Below, one piece after another: positions 33,801-44,130 of a stretch of DNA of 64,000 nt. Origin of the DNA: Amphibalanus amphitrite. Lineage: Eukaryota; Arthropoda; Thecostraca; Balanomorpha; Balanidae. Below the pieces are notes generated by a model. That model was not told where the DNA came from and searched no databases. It was given only the letters and a program-made list of their open reading frames with translations. Each line of letters begins with the position of its first letter. The first letter of the stretch is position 1. The DNA is taken from assembly GCF_019059575.1 (NCBI RefSeq), contig NW_024882307.1, positions 186,001 through 250,000 of the forward strand, read 5' to 3'. Position numbers and translations under genes: made by a program.

Positions 33801-36579
33801 TCTTCCAGGCTCGACTTTTTCTGGGAAAAAAAATCATTAAATGAGTAGACCCGTGTCGAAATAAGTGTTTGATAACATTGAAAATGACCCTTTAAATCAC
33901 ACTTGTGACAGCTTTTTGCGTAACTAGAACGTAGTACTGTTTCACTAAGAACTCCTAACTAATCGAGCACCGTCGCCGACTTACAATGGCAGTTATTAGA
34001 CAGGTCATTCCTCAGGCCACCAGCCCCAAAGTAGATCGTTTATCAGGACTTCATTAATCGACTTGAACCTGAGCAGGGTCGCATGCTCGCAATGACGCCC
34101 ACATCCGAAAGGAACCGAAGCTAGCGGGGTCCCTACTAGCTTCTTTCGAGAATTAATTTGGATTGCAGCATGCTAGCATATAATTAACCACACTCGGTTA
34201 TTCTTCTTCCAATCCTGGCATTGGTCGATAGAAAAAAATGTGTTTCCGTAGCAAACTTTTATATTGTGCGCTGTTCTGAAGCCTGTGAGATATAATTGGT
34301 CAAGAAATGAGGCATCGCATTTCCTCATACCCGAAAACATGCAGTCCTCACCTCTTTCAGGGTTGCACCGCGCAGACTGAATCGTTCGTCCGGCTCCAGG
34401 ATACGCAGCTTGACAAAGCTGATCATGGCTGCCTTTTCGACGCAGCTGTGCGCTTCCTTGGAGCAGTAGGCCATCAGCTTGGAGAGGAGGACACCCTCCT
34501 CTACGGTCGGATGCTGCTGCTTCAGTTTCCTGATGGCCTGCGCCCGCGCCGCCAGCAGTGAGACCAGAACACACTCGCTGGCAGATGTCTGGAAGAAAGA
34601 AAGGAATAAAATTAACGATTAGGTAATCTTTGCATGATGGCAGAAATAAAAGCTGGAACACGTCTTGTCATGAAATGTCGAAGCATGAACCAAAGACACT
34701 AGAAGACTGTTTTGCGTAACTATTCTAAGTTTCTGGCTGTAAGCATAAAGGTTCCCATCAGGAGCAGAACCGAAATACCCAAGTGGTGACAGGAGGGCGG
34801 TGTCACAGTGAGCACAGTGTGCCAGCACAGTGAGCGCCGGCCGTCCATCGTCAGTGACTTTGTCGGTCGCCTCGGTCGTAATTTTCCGACCGGTCAGTGA
34901 GTGGAGCTCTTTTAGCACGGCCGGTGGGAAACTCGCACCTGAATGACGCCGCCGCCGACACTGTTCTCGGTGAAGGAGAGGAACTGGTCCGGCAGGCCGA
35001 TCATTTTGCCCAGCCAGTCCAGAACGATGGTCTCCAGCTCGGTGCAGGCTGGACTGGCCGCCTGAAAATAGAGGCAGACATTAAATTACGACTAAACACT
35101 GTATGTAGATTCGTCCAGCCGCCAGTGAATCGTACTTGTGTAAAAAGCTATCGGAGCCGGAGAGTGGTCGTCGAGTGACACTTCTTTTTAGCAAATTTAA
35201 TGCCATAATCGATATACAGCGGAACAGTGAACTCAATGGCACAATCATAATATTCTCGCTATGCTAGTTCAATAACAGCCATCTCTGGGAAGAAAGGATT
35301 TGGTGACCGTGATGGCTGAATTATGAAATCCGATGTAATCCAGCTGATTGAGAGTTATATCCCAGGCGTGGTAAATTGAGGTTACATGGATCGTTCGGTG
35401 CTCGACGCCCGACGGTGATTCGTTCTACACCATATCGTGGAACATGTCCGCGACATGTTGGTTGACTGCCGAACAAACATTGATAAATGATAGTCAATGT
35501 AATAATTATTAAAATAGCAGTTGCCTATTCCTCCTAATTCTGCATCGGATAGATGTGCAAGATATCACATCGCAACTTTTCATCAAACTTCTTTCCAGCA
35601 TCACACGTGTGTTTACTAAATTGGAAGAATTAGCATCAAACGGTCCTTTTTCGCTCCAACAATTACACTCTGAACGCATACCGTAGACTCACCCAGGAGA
35701 ACCCGACACACAGTCCGGACAGCATGTCGGCCAGTATGGAGGGGTACGAGTTACCGGCCGGGAAGTAGGCGTGGAACTGCGGGTGCTGCCAGTGTACCAT
35801 CTGCGAGAAACAGACACACATGCATGCAGAGGTAGGGGGTGCGGGCGCACTGTGTGCTGCGCTGACATTTCATACATACACAAGTGACTGGAAGCCAGTA
35901 ATCAAAATATGCTTGAAATGCGCCTAAGCTTTGTCACGTTTAATGCACTGTATATGTCACTTATTTTAAAGTTAGTACATCAAAATGAAGAAGTAATCGG
36001 CAGTTTATTGAAATAGTCATTATGCTGAAATATTATCGATTGAGGATATTGTTACTAAATAATATTATATATCCACTAACCCCGGGCATGATTTTCTTCT
36101 CGAGGTCCTTCATGATACCTTCCCAGGTATCACTGTCTTCAGGCGGATCATACGGTATCAGATCACGCAGGTAACCTATGGTAGAGAACAAAAAGGGAGT
36201 GCGAGGACCTACTCGTCTGTTGGGCATAGAGCTATGTAAACGTATTTCACTCATGATTTAATCATCTAAGATCAGCTGCAGTTCATGAATTTGGCTTATG
36301 CTTCCCAATTAACCGTAAAACAATCACATGAATAGAATCTATAAAGAAGTTGTCTTATTTTCATTGAATAACTTCCGAGCAGATATTTAGCTTACAAATA
36401 ACTAAATTTCACTGGCCCATGCAAACAACATTATCCACGATGAACCCGCGGTCACAGTCGCTGACTATCCCACCTGGCTCGATGTCCGGCGTGACCCTCC
36501 GGAGGTGCAGGCTCTCCATATAGTCGGCGATATAGTCCACCATCTGGCGACCCCGCTGCCGAAACTCGGCGTGGTCCAT
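27490..36579 (-). CDS. Tdc: Tyrosine decarboxylase (Tdc), 13 coding exons
   Basis: This PLP-dependent group II decarboxylase converts tyrosine to tyramine, the first step of tyramine/octopamine synthesis in invertebrate neurons. Joined coding exons (high to low coordinate) are 36474-36579, 36081-36175, 35693-35800, 34939-35061, 34352-34588, 33251-33454, 31340-31407, 30627-30717, 29943-30116, 29165-29330, 28762-28844, 28260-28468 and 27490-27811. All introns are GT-AG with matching phases, giving 661 residues. PLP contacts are visible: His191 (KEAHSC), Asp270 ([10 protein letters not shown]), Lys302 (NPNKW, Schiff-base lysine) and Tyr343 of the flexible loop (IDYRHW). [19 protein letters not shown] and the C-terminal [18 protein letters not shown] point to insect-type Tdc rather than dopa or histidine decarboxylase. 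Start: ATG at 36579 in a strong context (CCACCATGG); an in-frame ATG at 36630 is less likely. If intron 12 is retained, the protein ends at 555 residues. Substrate choice is inferred from similarity. Confidence 0.9.
28260..28468 (-). CDS. Tdc: Tdc exon 12
   Basis: Residues 486-554, with [20 protein letters not shown], the C-terminal tag that separates insect-type Tdc from dopa decarboxylase. The exon ends AGCAT followed by the donor GTGAGT. If that donor is skipped, the frame reads Ser-Met and stops at 28256-28258. Confidence 0.85.
28762..28844 (-). CDS. Tdc: Tdc exon 11
   Basis: Residues 458-485, [20 protein letters not shown], the last conserved helix of the decarboxylase fold. The acceptor is TTTCAG and the donor GTATGC. 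Confidence 0.9.
29165..29330 (-). CDS. Tdc: Tdc exon 10
   Basis: Residues 403-457 plus one base: [25 protein letters not shown] and [14 protein letters not shown], the C-terminal small domain. The donor is GTGAGT. Confidence 0.92.
29943..30116 (-). CDS. Tdc: Tdc exon 9
   Basis: Fifty-eight codons (residues 345-402) beginning [20 protein letters not shown], a stretch strongly conserved across animal aromatic decarboxylases, and ending LMNEVK. Confidence 0.93.
30627..30717 (-). CDS. Tdc: Tdc exon 8
   Basis: Residues 314-344, from [20 protein letters not shown] to DKSIDYR. It carries the mobile catalytic loop with the Tyr needed for decarboxylation rather than oxidative side reactions. Confidence 0.93.
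31340..31407 (-). CDS. Tdc: Tdc exon 7 (PLP lysine)
   Basis: Short exon (residues 292-313 plus two bases) coding [25 protein letters not shown] holds the lysine that forms the Schiff base with PLP. It lies 1.8 kb from exon 6 because a 1,480-bp transposon fills most of that intron. Confidence 0.93.
31644..31687. repeat. Hairpin inside the left terminal repeat
   Basis: A perfect 14-bp inverted pair, GTAGGCTGTGCCGC with GCGGCACAGCCTAC, encloses a 16-base loop. The right terminal repeat has the same structure with one arm slightly changed. It is a likely transposase contact site, by inference. Confidence 0.85.
32138..32203 (-). repeat. tRNA-like SINE head (degenerate)
   Basis: Read on the minus strand it has TAGCTCAGCGTAGGAGTGC, close to a tRNA D-arm/box A, and GGTTCGAGAC, close to box B, at tRNA spacing. 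The stems do not all pair, so this is a pol III SINE head or decayed tRNA copy rather than a working tRNA gene. Confidence 0.45.
32303..32380 (+). repeat. tRNA-like SINE head (degenerate)
   Basis: GTCGCTCTAGCTTGGTGGAA resembles box A, and CCCGGTTCGAGCCTC matches a box B about 40 bases later. It faces the other tRNA-like segment at 32138-32203. Pairing of the arms is poor. Confidence 0.4.
33070..33240. repeat. CTCCCT microsatellite in Tdc intron 6
   Basis: A long CTCCCT hexamer run with CCCCT/CTCCT variants ends about 10 bases before the donor of exon 6 in plus coordinates. On the transcript it is a purine-rich GGGAGA tract just inside the intron. Confidence 0.92.
33251..33454 (-). CDS. Tdc: Tdc exon 6
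   Basis: Sixty-eight codons (residues 224-291) with [20 protein letters not shown] and [17 protein letters not shown]. The Asp in HVDSAYAG binds the PLP pyridine nitrogen. Ser replaces the usual first Ala after it. The exon ends MKGIE before a GTGAGT donor. Confidence 0.94.
33468..33509. repeat. GGTCA pentamer array at the 3' end of Tdc intron 5
   Basis: Seven consecutive or near-consecutive GGTCA units. In the transcript they read TGACC and lie 14-55 bases upstream of the exon 6 acceptor, next to its pyrimidine tract. Confidence 0.85.
34352..34588 (-). CDS. Tdc: Tdc exon 5
   Basis: Seventy-nine codons (residues 145-223). TSASEC is the phosphate-binding turn, and [13 protein letters not shown] holds the His that stacks on the PLP ring. 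The exon ends RGATLKE. The donor is GTGAGG. Confidence 0.93.
34939..35061 (-). CDS. Tdc: Tdc exon 4
   Basis: Forty-one codons (residues 104-144) starting [20 protein letters not shown] and ending GGGVIQ. The SPACTELE segment and the glycine-rich end contact the cofactor phosphate in this family. Confidence 0.93.
35693..35800 (-). CDS. Tdc: Tdc exon 3
   Basis: Thirty-six whole codons (residues 68-103) carrying [20 protein letters not shown] and GFSW. The His-Trp-Gln-His-Pro and Phe-Pro-Ala-Gly-Asn-Ser signature is the Tdc version of the substrate-site segment. [10 protein letters not shown] appears where relatives have a longer LSDAIGCIGFSW, so two residues are missing against the usual pattern. 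Confidence 0.92.
36081..36175 (-). CDS. Tdc: Tdc exon 2
   Basis: Residues 36-67, containing [20 protein letters not shown] and ending KKIMPG, the linker before the active-site region. The acceptor is CATAG, the donor GTTAGT, and the exon ends on a codon boundary. Confidence 0.9.
36474..36579 (-). CDS. Tdc: Tdc exon 1 (start)
   Basis: Encodes residues 1-35, beginning [20 protein letters not shown], the conserved N-terminal helix that swaps between subunits in the decarboxylase dimer. The donor is GTGGGA, with one base of the next Gly codon in this exon. An AG follows a pyrimidine-rich stretch about 10 bases upstream of the ATG, so a 5' UTR intron may sit directly before it. Confidence 0.88.
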
Positions 36580-38943
36580 GGTGGAACTGGAGATACCTGG
36601 CGAAGGGGCAGAGCTCGGGATAAAGCACATGTTAGATAGTCGGTTAGAAAGGATAATTTACCGAAAAAGGATGCATTCAGTTCGCAAAATCACCTGAGAA
36701 TGTTTCAGTAAGTGTATTTCAGACGCACCCTGTGAATGTATTGTTATACGTATATCGTATATTTTTATGTCTGTTTTCTATCATCCGAGCCCCAGATTGT
36801 ATTAGCAATGCATTCCTCTTGAACAACAATACGACCCCCACATTTATGCCCTGCATCTTTATTTAGCTGTGTGGGTGTGGCACCGAGCATCATCGCCCAA
36901 TAATGACCCCATCTCCATATACACCGCATCCGGCGCGTCCTAAACTGGGCCACCCGGCCTCCCACCAACCCGGTCACTCGGCAATTACTGCGCTCGTGAT
37001 CTACCCAAAGGCATTCCGAGCACGTGACCCGCAGTACCCGGACCCCTCCCCGTGGGTCCCCTCGGAGCCTGTCCGGGAGACAATGGACTCCGCGGCGCCG
37101 TCCTGGCCAGCCCCGTAAACAGGCGACCACCCGCCCCGCCCAGGGAGCTCCGTCATACCGAGCAGGTTTGCTTTTCCCATTGAGATGGGTTATTGAATTC
37201 GTGCTGGCACGCGCCTGCTTTGTGGGGCGCGTGGCTGGGCCGCTAATGGGGCGCGGGCACTGGGTAGGTGGGGAGGGGCTGGATCTCTTGGGGAGAGCCG
37301 CCGGCTCGCGGGAAAATAGAGCGTGGTGTCATCGCTGCCGCGGAGGAGGGTATCTGGCAATGACGGCCAACCACTCAGTCGCGTCACCTCGGCGCCTACG
37401 GAACCGTTCGGAAAGAGCACCACTTGTCGCAATGGAAGCTGTCAGACAACAACGGCAAGTGGGCGGGCAATAACGTGGTCTCTTTGTGGTTCGACAGAAG
37501 ACTGCGCGTACTTCGTGACTCCATTACTGGCCTCTCTGAGGAGATGCCCGCGCGCCCTGGTAAACCTCGGCCATCGGTCATGATGTTATCGCATTGTGAA
37601 GTTCACAGTTGATTTGGACCGAAATATTTCGACGGTTTATCTTAGACGAATTGCACTATATTGAAAAGTATACTGGTTGAAAGCTGCGTACTTTATTTCC
37701 ATACGCCGTGATTTAGTTTTTGGAAGCATTACGATAGAGGCTGTCCGATCGAGGCACATCGATGCAAGGGATGTGTCCTATTACAGCCTTCTTCCTCGCC
37801 TTCTGTGCCTTGCTACGGAAAGCGGCAAGTTTGTGCTATAAAGGTGGTCGAAATAATGAACCTCCGTCGCTATATTTTTTTCTGTTTAAGATCAGGTCAT
37901 AGCCCATAGGAGATCATGAAAGATTTAAGCATCCAGAGTTCCAGATCCACATCGAAGAAATAAAACATTTGTTTTGGATGCAACGACTGTGTGCATACTC
38001 GTAACTTCAAATTTTCGTGTCAATCGTTGACCTCTGAGGTCAGGTCAAGGGTTTCAAAGAAGGAATTCTGATTTTGGTAACAAAAAAGTCGCCACAAATT
38101 TTCGTAGGCTTTGCTAGGCGTTTATCGTTCTCTCTGCGTCGATTGATATACGTTTTTTTGGGGGGGAGGGGAAGCAGACATGTGCATGGATCCGAGTGAT
38201 GGATCTACGATCTCAGTGGATCTCGAAGCAAACTACTGTATAGGATCTATGATCCCACCGGATCCGGCGTGAAAAAAATGTATCATGGATCTATGATCTC
38301 ATAGGTTCTGACGATAAGCCAACAACATGGATCTATGATCTGAGTGGACCCCACCATGCACAACATTTGAAACCAGGTTTTCAAGTCTTTCTATGTAGAT
38401 AAGTGCTATAAGGCTATGTATTATGTTGTGCAATCACATAAAATCACTAAAACAGAACGTCATGTGCGCTGCATCAAGTGAATTTTTGGGATTTATGTGC
38501 TGACAAAAAAGAGGATCTATGATCTCATTGGATCTCAAACCAAAAATTAGACTGGGATCCATGATCCCTACGGATATCTCGATGATTAAAAGGTTTGGAT
38601 TTATGATCCGTAGTGAAAATAATCAACGAATGTTCAATACCTGCCTGAAATTGAATTGAAATTGAAATTGAATTGCGCATCTTGCCTTGAATGTAACAAA
38701 CAAAACATGGCATGGTTAAAGTTCCGGATTACGTAAAAGCCATATTTTTCACTGGCCTTCAAACGCCGACTGCGTTAGTCGCTGCTTAGCAGAGGAACAA
38801 GGCTAAACCGGGCTAGAAGGTAAGCCTTACGCTGAAAAGGGCTCGATTCTCACTAAGCACATCAGATTATGCATCTCTAAAAGCACAAGGTCAGCAGGCA
38901 TTTTCAGAAATCAGTTTAACATTTAAAACATTTCTTTTAACTT
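36580..38943. other. Upstream flank of Tdc, no coding sequence recognised
   Basis: The Tdc promoter and any 5' UTR exon should lie here or further up. A GC-rich patch at 36950-37340 is the best promoter candidate by composition only. A GATC-rich minisatellite occupies 38199-38620, and 38637-38712 matches part of the element at 38948-40100. Confidence 0.35.
38199..38620. repeat. GATC-rich minisatellite, seven copies
   Basis: GGATCTATGATCTC and close variants recur near 38201, 38243, 38285, 38330, 38513, 38555 and 38596. Most are followed after about six bases by GGATC or GGTTC. The spacing is about 42-45 bp within two clusters that are separated by about 180 bp. Confidence 0.8.
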
Positions 38944-38987
38944 TTAACACGCACAGTGGAAGGAGGGGGGGGGGGGAATTTCGTCCA

Positions 38988-39063
38988 CCCCTCATGTTTT
39001 CGCCAGTATCTCACGCCGTAATCATCCCCTCATGTTTTCGCCAGTATCTCACGCCGTAATCAT
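38988..39063. repeat. Perfect 38-bp tandem duplication
   Basis: Two identical adjacent copies of a unit that begins CCCCTCATGTTTTCGCCAGT. The related copy near 47800 has only one, so the duplication arose in this copy. Confidence 0.9.
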
Positions 39064-39606
39064 TCTATTAGCGTCAGATTTTCAATATCTGCCTGAAATT
39101 GAATTGCACATCCTACATTTAATGTAACAAGCAAATTGGTCTACAACTTTGCTAGTTGAAGGGGCGTAAAGTAAAAAAATCCAGACTGAGTGGCGGCGCG
39201 ACGGCCGGCGCCGGCCGATTCTCGCTGCCGGCGCAGGACGGCTCCGTCTTTGCATTGCGCTGCTTACCGCTGCTACCGTTCGATTTGCGTCAAGATTTCT
39301 GTGGAGACTTAGACAAGTACAGGCAATCTTATGGTGAAAGAAGACGAAAATCAACCGGTAACATTTTGAATGACGAGTGTGTAAACACAACATTGTGTCT
39401 GACACGCTTCCCAGGTCGGCTGTTCCCCGCCTCAACCGACATACATCTTACTCTAAGCAGAGCTCTAATTGCCATTATTATGGCTGGATTGACTAGATAT
39501 TCTCAATTTATACCAACAAATGTATAATTTACTGTCGTATAGAAAAAGAACTAAGAAAATCGGCCGGTGACTTTTTAAGGTATTCGCATGTAAACACAAA
39601 ATAGAC

Positions 39607-39868
39607 TAGAGATGTCAATCGGATACCAACTTTTTGGTATACCGATACCAAACCGATACCAACTTGGTATTTGGTATTTCAATCGTAATGTGTTTGGTAT
39701 TTTGTTAGTATCATAAGCCGTCACTAATGTATAAGAGGCTAAGAAATCGGTAAAAAGTTGGTATTTCCCTCAGTTTCCCAAGTTGGTTTGGTTTCGGTAA
39801 TTTCCCGTGGTTTTGGTTGGTATTTGGTTTGGTATCGGTATTCAGATTTTCCGTAATTGACATCACTA
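39607..39868. mobile_element. hAT-type MITE with 8-bp target duplication
   Basis: The ends TAGAGATGTCAAT and ATTGACATCACTA are inverted repeats with one mismatch, flanked by a perfect 8-bp duplication AAATAGAC (39599-39606 and 39869-39876). The 262-bp interior is rich in GGTATACC, TTGGTAT and ATACCGATACC, which pair with one another. An 8-bp duplication is the mark of hAT elements. The perfect duplication shows insertion into family D sequence was recent. Confidence 0.88.
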
Positions 39869-40309
39869 AAATAGACCATCATCTGGCAAAGTTGACCCCG
39901 TTTGACCTGATTTGACCTTGCAGATATTGACTCAGTGCCATAAAATTTACAAATGGTATTTGCAGGTCCCTAACGTCCCCGCCCACCCTCTGAATTTCGA
40001 CCTTTTGGCTTTCATAGGAGCTGAGATCTTGGGGGGGGGGGGGACATTTGCCCCTCCCCTTCCATTGGGCGTAGTTCTCGGAACCCTTCCACTGCGCGTG
40101 TTAAAGAGACCCTCCCAGTGGGTGGCATTTATTCGGGGGGGGGGGGTTAAACGTCATTTTGGATTTTTTGATGGGATACTCCCGCATTCCATTCCACTCG
40201 TCATAAACACATGTGTAAAATAATTTGGGAAATATTTGAAATGTTACAGGTCGCTCAACGAGGTCGAACTTTCATTTTTTCCTCGTAAATGTAAATTTTC
40301 CTAATTTAA

Positions 40310-41151
40310 CCCGAGCTATTCAGCCATTCACGCCCCGCTGGGGAGGGGCAGATCCTGCCCCCCCCCCTCCCGTCTGACTTTTGAAAGACGGAAAAGCGGC
40401 AATCGAAATCTCTCAACAATACAAATATTTGTGTTAAAATATTTTTGTCTTATTAGTTCAGAGGTCAGGTCAAGGCCAGGTCAACGGTTCAAAATGCAAG
40501 TGTCTACATTATCGGCTTTGGAGCGCAGCTGGCGGAGAATAGACTGAGATTGATTATCCATGATATGTAACGAAGTCAAAAACGTACTGAAAATTGAGTT
40601 TGAAAAATATTTGTAAATTTTTGACAATAATGCTATTTTGGCTATTTTTGGCTATTTTAACTTTGCTATTTTTGAAGATAATGGCCTAAAACTTGCTAGA
40701 GTATTTCATCAGCGTGTTTTCTATCACATATATTCCTGTTTTTGCGAAAAATCGAAAACTTGTTGAAGAAATAAAAAATATATTTTTTGTAATTGTAAAA
40801 ACAATTTTTTTTTTCAAAATTTTGACAATTCGAGATAGCAGTTTTATAGCTACGCGGATTTGTAGTCCACTGATGCAAAAAAATGGATCTAGCTTTGAAA
40901 CTAAACTCTTGAGAGTGTTTACCGCAATTCAATATTTTGCATTAGAATCGGCCGACATGACGTCACTCTTACGTCATTTTCGGCCAAACTGTGGTAGTTA
41001 GAAATTTGAAGTTTTAGTACAAGGTGTCAAATTGATCCCGCTGAGGGTACCGCAAGTTTCGTGTTGATCCGTTAAGCGGTTTAGAAGATATTGCCGAAAA
41101 ACGGGAGGGGCTCTGTAGAGCCCCCCCCCCCCCCCCCCAGTCATGCGCGGT
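40310..41151. mobile_element. Decayed TTAA-type element with G-run/C-run ends (family E)
   Basis: TTAA occurs at 40306-40309 and 41152-41155. The right end has a long C run then AGTCATGCGCGG. The left has GCCCCGCTGGGGAGGGGC followed by a C run. The inverted repeats are weak, so the left border is uncertain by about 20 bases. AGGTCA words occur near 40463-40485. No coding capacity. Confidence 0.45.
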
Positions 41152-41155
41152 TTAA

Positions 41156-41855
41156 TGGCATGTTTTTACTCTCTTACAACTGAGTTGTCCATAAGGTGGA
41201 AGTCAAAAAGACCTATTTCTTTCATTATTTTCACTACATGTAAATTGACGGTTTTGCAAAGGCTTCAGGACATGGTGGGAGGTAGCCGGTAGGGAGCTCC
41301 AACAATCTAACGCCTGTTGTGTTGGACACCGAAACAATATGGGCCTTGTCTTATTAGCGATCAAACTATGCGACGTATGTTTCTACTCTAAATTGTCTGA
41401 TTTTACCAAGGCTCATTTACCAAGGCTCAACGACTTCTAAATTCGTCCTAATAACGTGGGCAGCACCACCGTCACCCTCCGTCGGCTCACTTGGTTAGGT
41501 GGTGTAGCAGACCCGGCTCCTCCCGGCACCTCCTCGGGTGGTGCAGTGAACCCCGCTCCGTACAGCCGCCTCGCGCTCAGCTGCAGAGGTGTCGGCGCTC
41601 CGCAGTGCCCGCAGCAGGTGCCACTGGTGACTGGAGCCGCCGCCGACCCTCGGCCGTCTCCCTCCGTCCCAGAGCGCCAAGGTCCCAGTCTGACCCGACC
41701 CCCCCCCCCCCTGAACCCCCTGCGCAGCTCGGTGGTCCTTGCGCAAGGGGGCGGCGCTGGCCGGCCGGGCCGCCCAGGTCACGATGTGTGTCGGGTAGGG
41801 TCTCACGATACTTCTGTAGTCTCACCTCACGCGATTGTTGTGAGATCACGATTTT
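41156..41855. other. Spacer between elements, nothing recognised
   Basis: The GC-rich block at 41456-41800 is open on both strands, with Pro/Arg/Ala-rich translations that show no motif. I do not call a gene. Confidence 0.4.
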
Positions 41856-41859
41856 TTAA

Positions 41860-44130
41860 CCCGCGCCGGGCCGGGGGGGCACTCCTGTTCGTGCATCTTT
41901 TCCGCACATGTTGTGAAAATTTCAGACCCAGGTCGCCTTAGGTCAGGTCACTAGGTCACGCCAAGTGACCTCACCTCAGAAAAAATAAGAATGCTCGTCA
42001 TAGCTACACCGATTGATCGACTGCTTTGAAACTTTCAGCGATTGATAAGAGCAACAATATCTATAAAATGTATATCTCGGAATTTTGATATCGGTGACCT
42101 AAGGTCAGGTTAATTTTGCGGCTTCTCCATTATAAGTCAATGGGAGAAAATTGAAAAGCGTCTGTTTTGCACGAACGCTATTCTAGACACTCTCAAACAT
42201 CGAGATATAGGTAAGATTGACCACTGAACCAGAAAATGGCAACTGTGACCCCTCGTTATGTCCCCGAGGTCATCTCAGGTCACGAACAGAATCTAACAGT
42301 TTTTCGCTAATAACTTCTGATAGAGAAGTGCTATAGAGCGCTGAAAACGCCTCATATGTGTTTGTCTCGACGTTGCCGATCGACTGATATGCAACATGAC
42401 CTTTTCCGGTCAGGTCATGACCTTGACCTGAGGTCAAATTTTGACCTTTCAAGGTCAAATTATAGTTCATTCGACGCGTCTCGACGAGAGGAACACGATG
42501 CTGGCAAAAGTAATGTCATGGCTCTTTTGAGTCAAAAGTTATTGCCGAAAAACTGTTTTTCGTAAAAACTGCTATTTTTGGAGTTTTTGCCCTCTGGAGG
42601 CTAAACCGTTGACCTGAGGTCAAATCTGAGAACATTACTCAGAAAGGTCTGTAAAAGGGCTATCGAATGCGCTTTTCCGCGGCGCTGTAGCTCTATCGGT
42701 TCCCGAGATAGCCGTTGGCAGTTTCCAAAATGTTGAAATGGTCAACATTTTACCTTTGGTGACCTCTGATGACCTGACCTTTGACCTGACCCAAAAAAAT
42801 GACCGAAGTGTTTTCGTCCTTATTTTGGACGTTCTTTCGATTGCCGCTTACCCCGCGCCCCGTGGGGGGGGGGGGCCGAAACGGCCCCCCCTGTCCTTTT
42901 CGGTCGATATCTCCTAAACGGCTGAAGATATCGCCACCAAACTTTCAGGATCCCTCCGGGCATCCATTTTACACATTGTGACCAAATATTGTACCATAGG
43001 CTATGATAGGTTGGCCACAAATGACGTCAGAGTGACGTCATGTTCTGTCATTTTCGACCGAAAAAAGACCTTCGCGAGAAGACCTGTCAGGACTACAGCT
43101 TTGAAGATACAGAAAAATGATCAAGACATAAAAGGTGTAGAATTGACAGGGCTACAAAACTGCTATCTCGAATTTTTGAAATTTTTGAGTTTTGACCCCC
43201 AAAAATCAAAAAAGCATTTTTCTGGATATATTCGCCAAAAAATCCAAAAAGTTTTTTTGAGTTTCAAAAAAACCGGAATATATGTGATAGTGCCTACCGT
43301 CTTCTATCTACATACCAAATTTCAGATCGATACCTCGTTTTTTGGCCAAGTTATAGCGAAAAAAAAAACTGTTCAAAAATGATGACGTCAAATTTTCAAA
43401 CTCAATTTTTGGCAATTCTAGAACTCGTAGAGCAAAACGAAGACCACCATTAGACTCCCCGTGACGAGCTGCATCGAATCGATACCCATTTTATGCAAAA
43501 ATATTAACTTTGAAATTTGACCTAATTTGACCTGACCTTGACCTGACCTTCACCAAAACGTGACCTAGGCTGGCCCCAAAGGCTGCCTAACCCACATAAT
43601 CGCATTTGTCATGTAAAATGGACCATAAAACATGTATCATACGACACATTCATATTGTGACCCCCGGTGACCTGACCTCGTTGTGACCTGACCTGGTATC
43701 AGTGACCTCAGATAGCAAAGTATGTGTTTGACGAACAATGTACCATCGATGGTTTTCAATAAATTACCAATTTACTCGCTTTCACAGCACATTTCTTGAA
43801 TTGCCTGTGAACGGTGAAAATCTGACCTTTGACCTGACCTGTGACGTCATCGGTTTGACCTAGGTCAATGAAATTTGGTCACAAGGTAGTTCCGGGGTGG
43901 GGCTATCGAACTCCGTTTGAATTTTGAAAATCAGCCGGTAACTTTCCGAGATCTTAGGGGGGGCCGAAACGGCCCCCCCCCCCCCTACGGGTGGTAGGGT
44001 CCGCCGGTAGCCCTACGGGGCGCGGGTTACCGCGTGTCGCTACGTGGCCCAGGAGCCGAGTTAGAAGGGGGGTGTTCAGACACCCCCCCCCGGCCCGGCG
44101 CGGAATCTCAGAGCACCGGCCCGGCGCGGG
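41860..44130. mobile_element. TTAA-flanked element (family C relative) split by a second element
   Basis: The ends CCCGCGCCGGGCCGG and CCGGCCCGGCGCGGG are perfect inverted repeats flanked by TTAA (41856-41859 and 44131-44134). Its own sequence is 41860-42847 plus 44027-44130. The middle is the separate element at 42852-44026. It shares the AGGTCA-rich blocks of the 22419-23407 element, in opposite orientation. A second copy of the right-end sequence near 44090 hints at a partial end duplication. No protein is encoded. Confidence 0.8.
42852..44026. mobile_element. Nested TTAC-flanked element (family A)
   Basis: It is inserted in the 41860-44130 element. Flanks are TTAC on both sides (42848-42851 and 44027-44030). 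Ends are CCCGCGCCCCGTGGG and CCCTACGGGGCGCGGG. Inside each end is a hairpin, G run-CCGAAACGG-C run, with the identical core CCGAAACGG at both ends. It is closely similar to 13535-14699 across the body. TTAC in place of TTAA is a rare but known variation for TTAA-targeting transposases. Confidence 0.82.

Larger units (their letters stand above)
38948..40100. mobile_element. TTAA-flanked non-autonomous element (family D), host to a hAT MITE
   Basis: The ends CACGCACAGTGGAAGG and CCTTCCACTGCGCGTG are near-perfect inverted repeats flanked by TTAA (38944-38947 and 40101-40104). A G run follows the left end. The first 470 bases match 47390-47836 in reverse. A 38-bp unit is perfectly duplicated at 38988-39063. 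A 262-bp hAT-type MITE is inserted at 39607. No transposase is encoded. Confidence 0.7.

Noticed and set aside
36580-36630. Upstream in-frame ATG at 36630 as Tdc start
   Set aside because: It would add 17 residues not seen in the family. The ATG at 36579 has the strong context and the conserved N-terminus, and an AG acceptor may separate the two.
38788-38862. Possible tRNA-like segment with GCTTAG/CTAAGC ends and GGCTCGATTCTC
   Set aside because: The T-stem and D-stem do not pair properly and the length fits only loosely.
41456-41941. 161-codon Pro/Gly-rich frame on the plus strand
   Set aside because: Open on both strands in GC-rich DNA, without motifs, and running into the start of a TTAA element.
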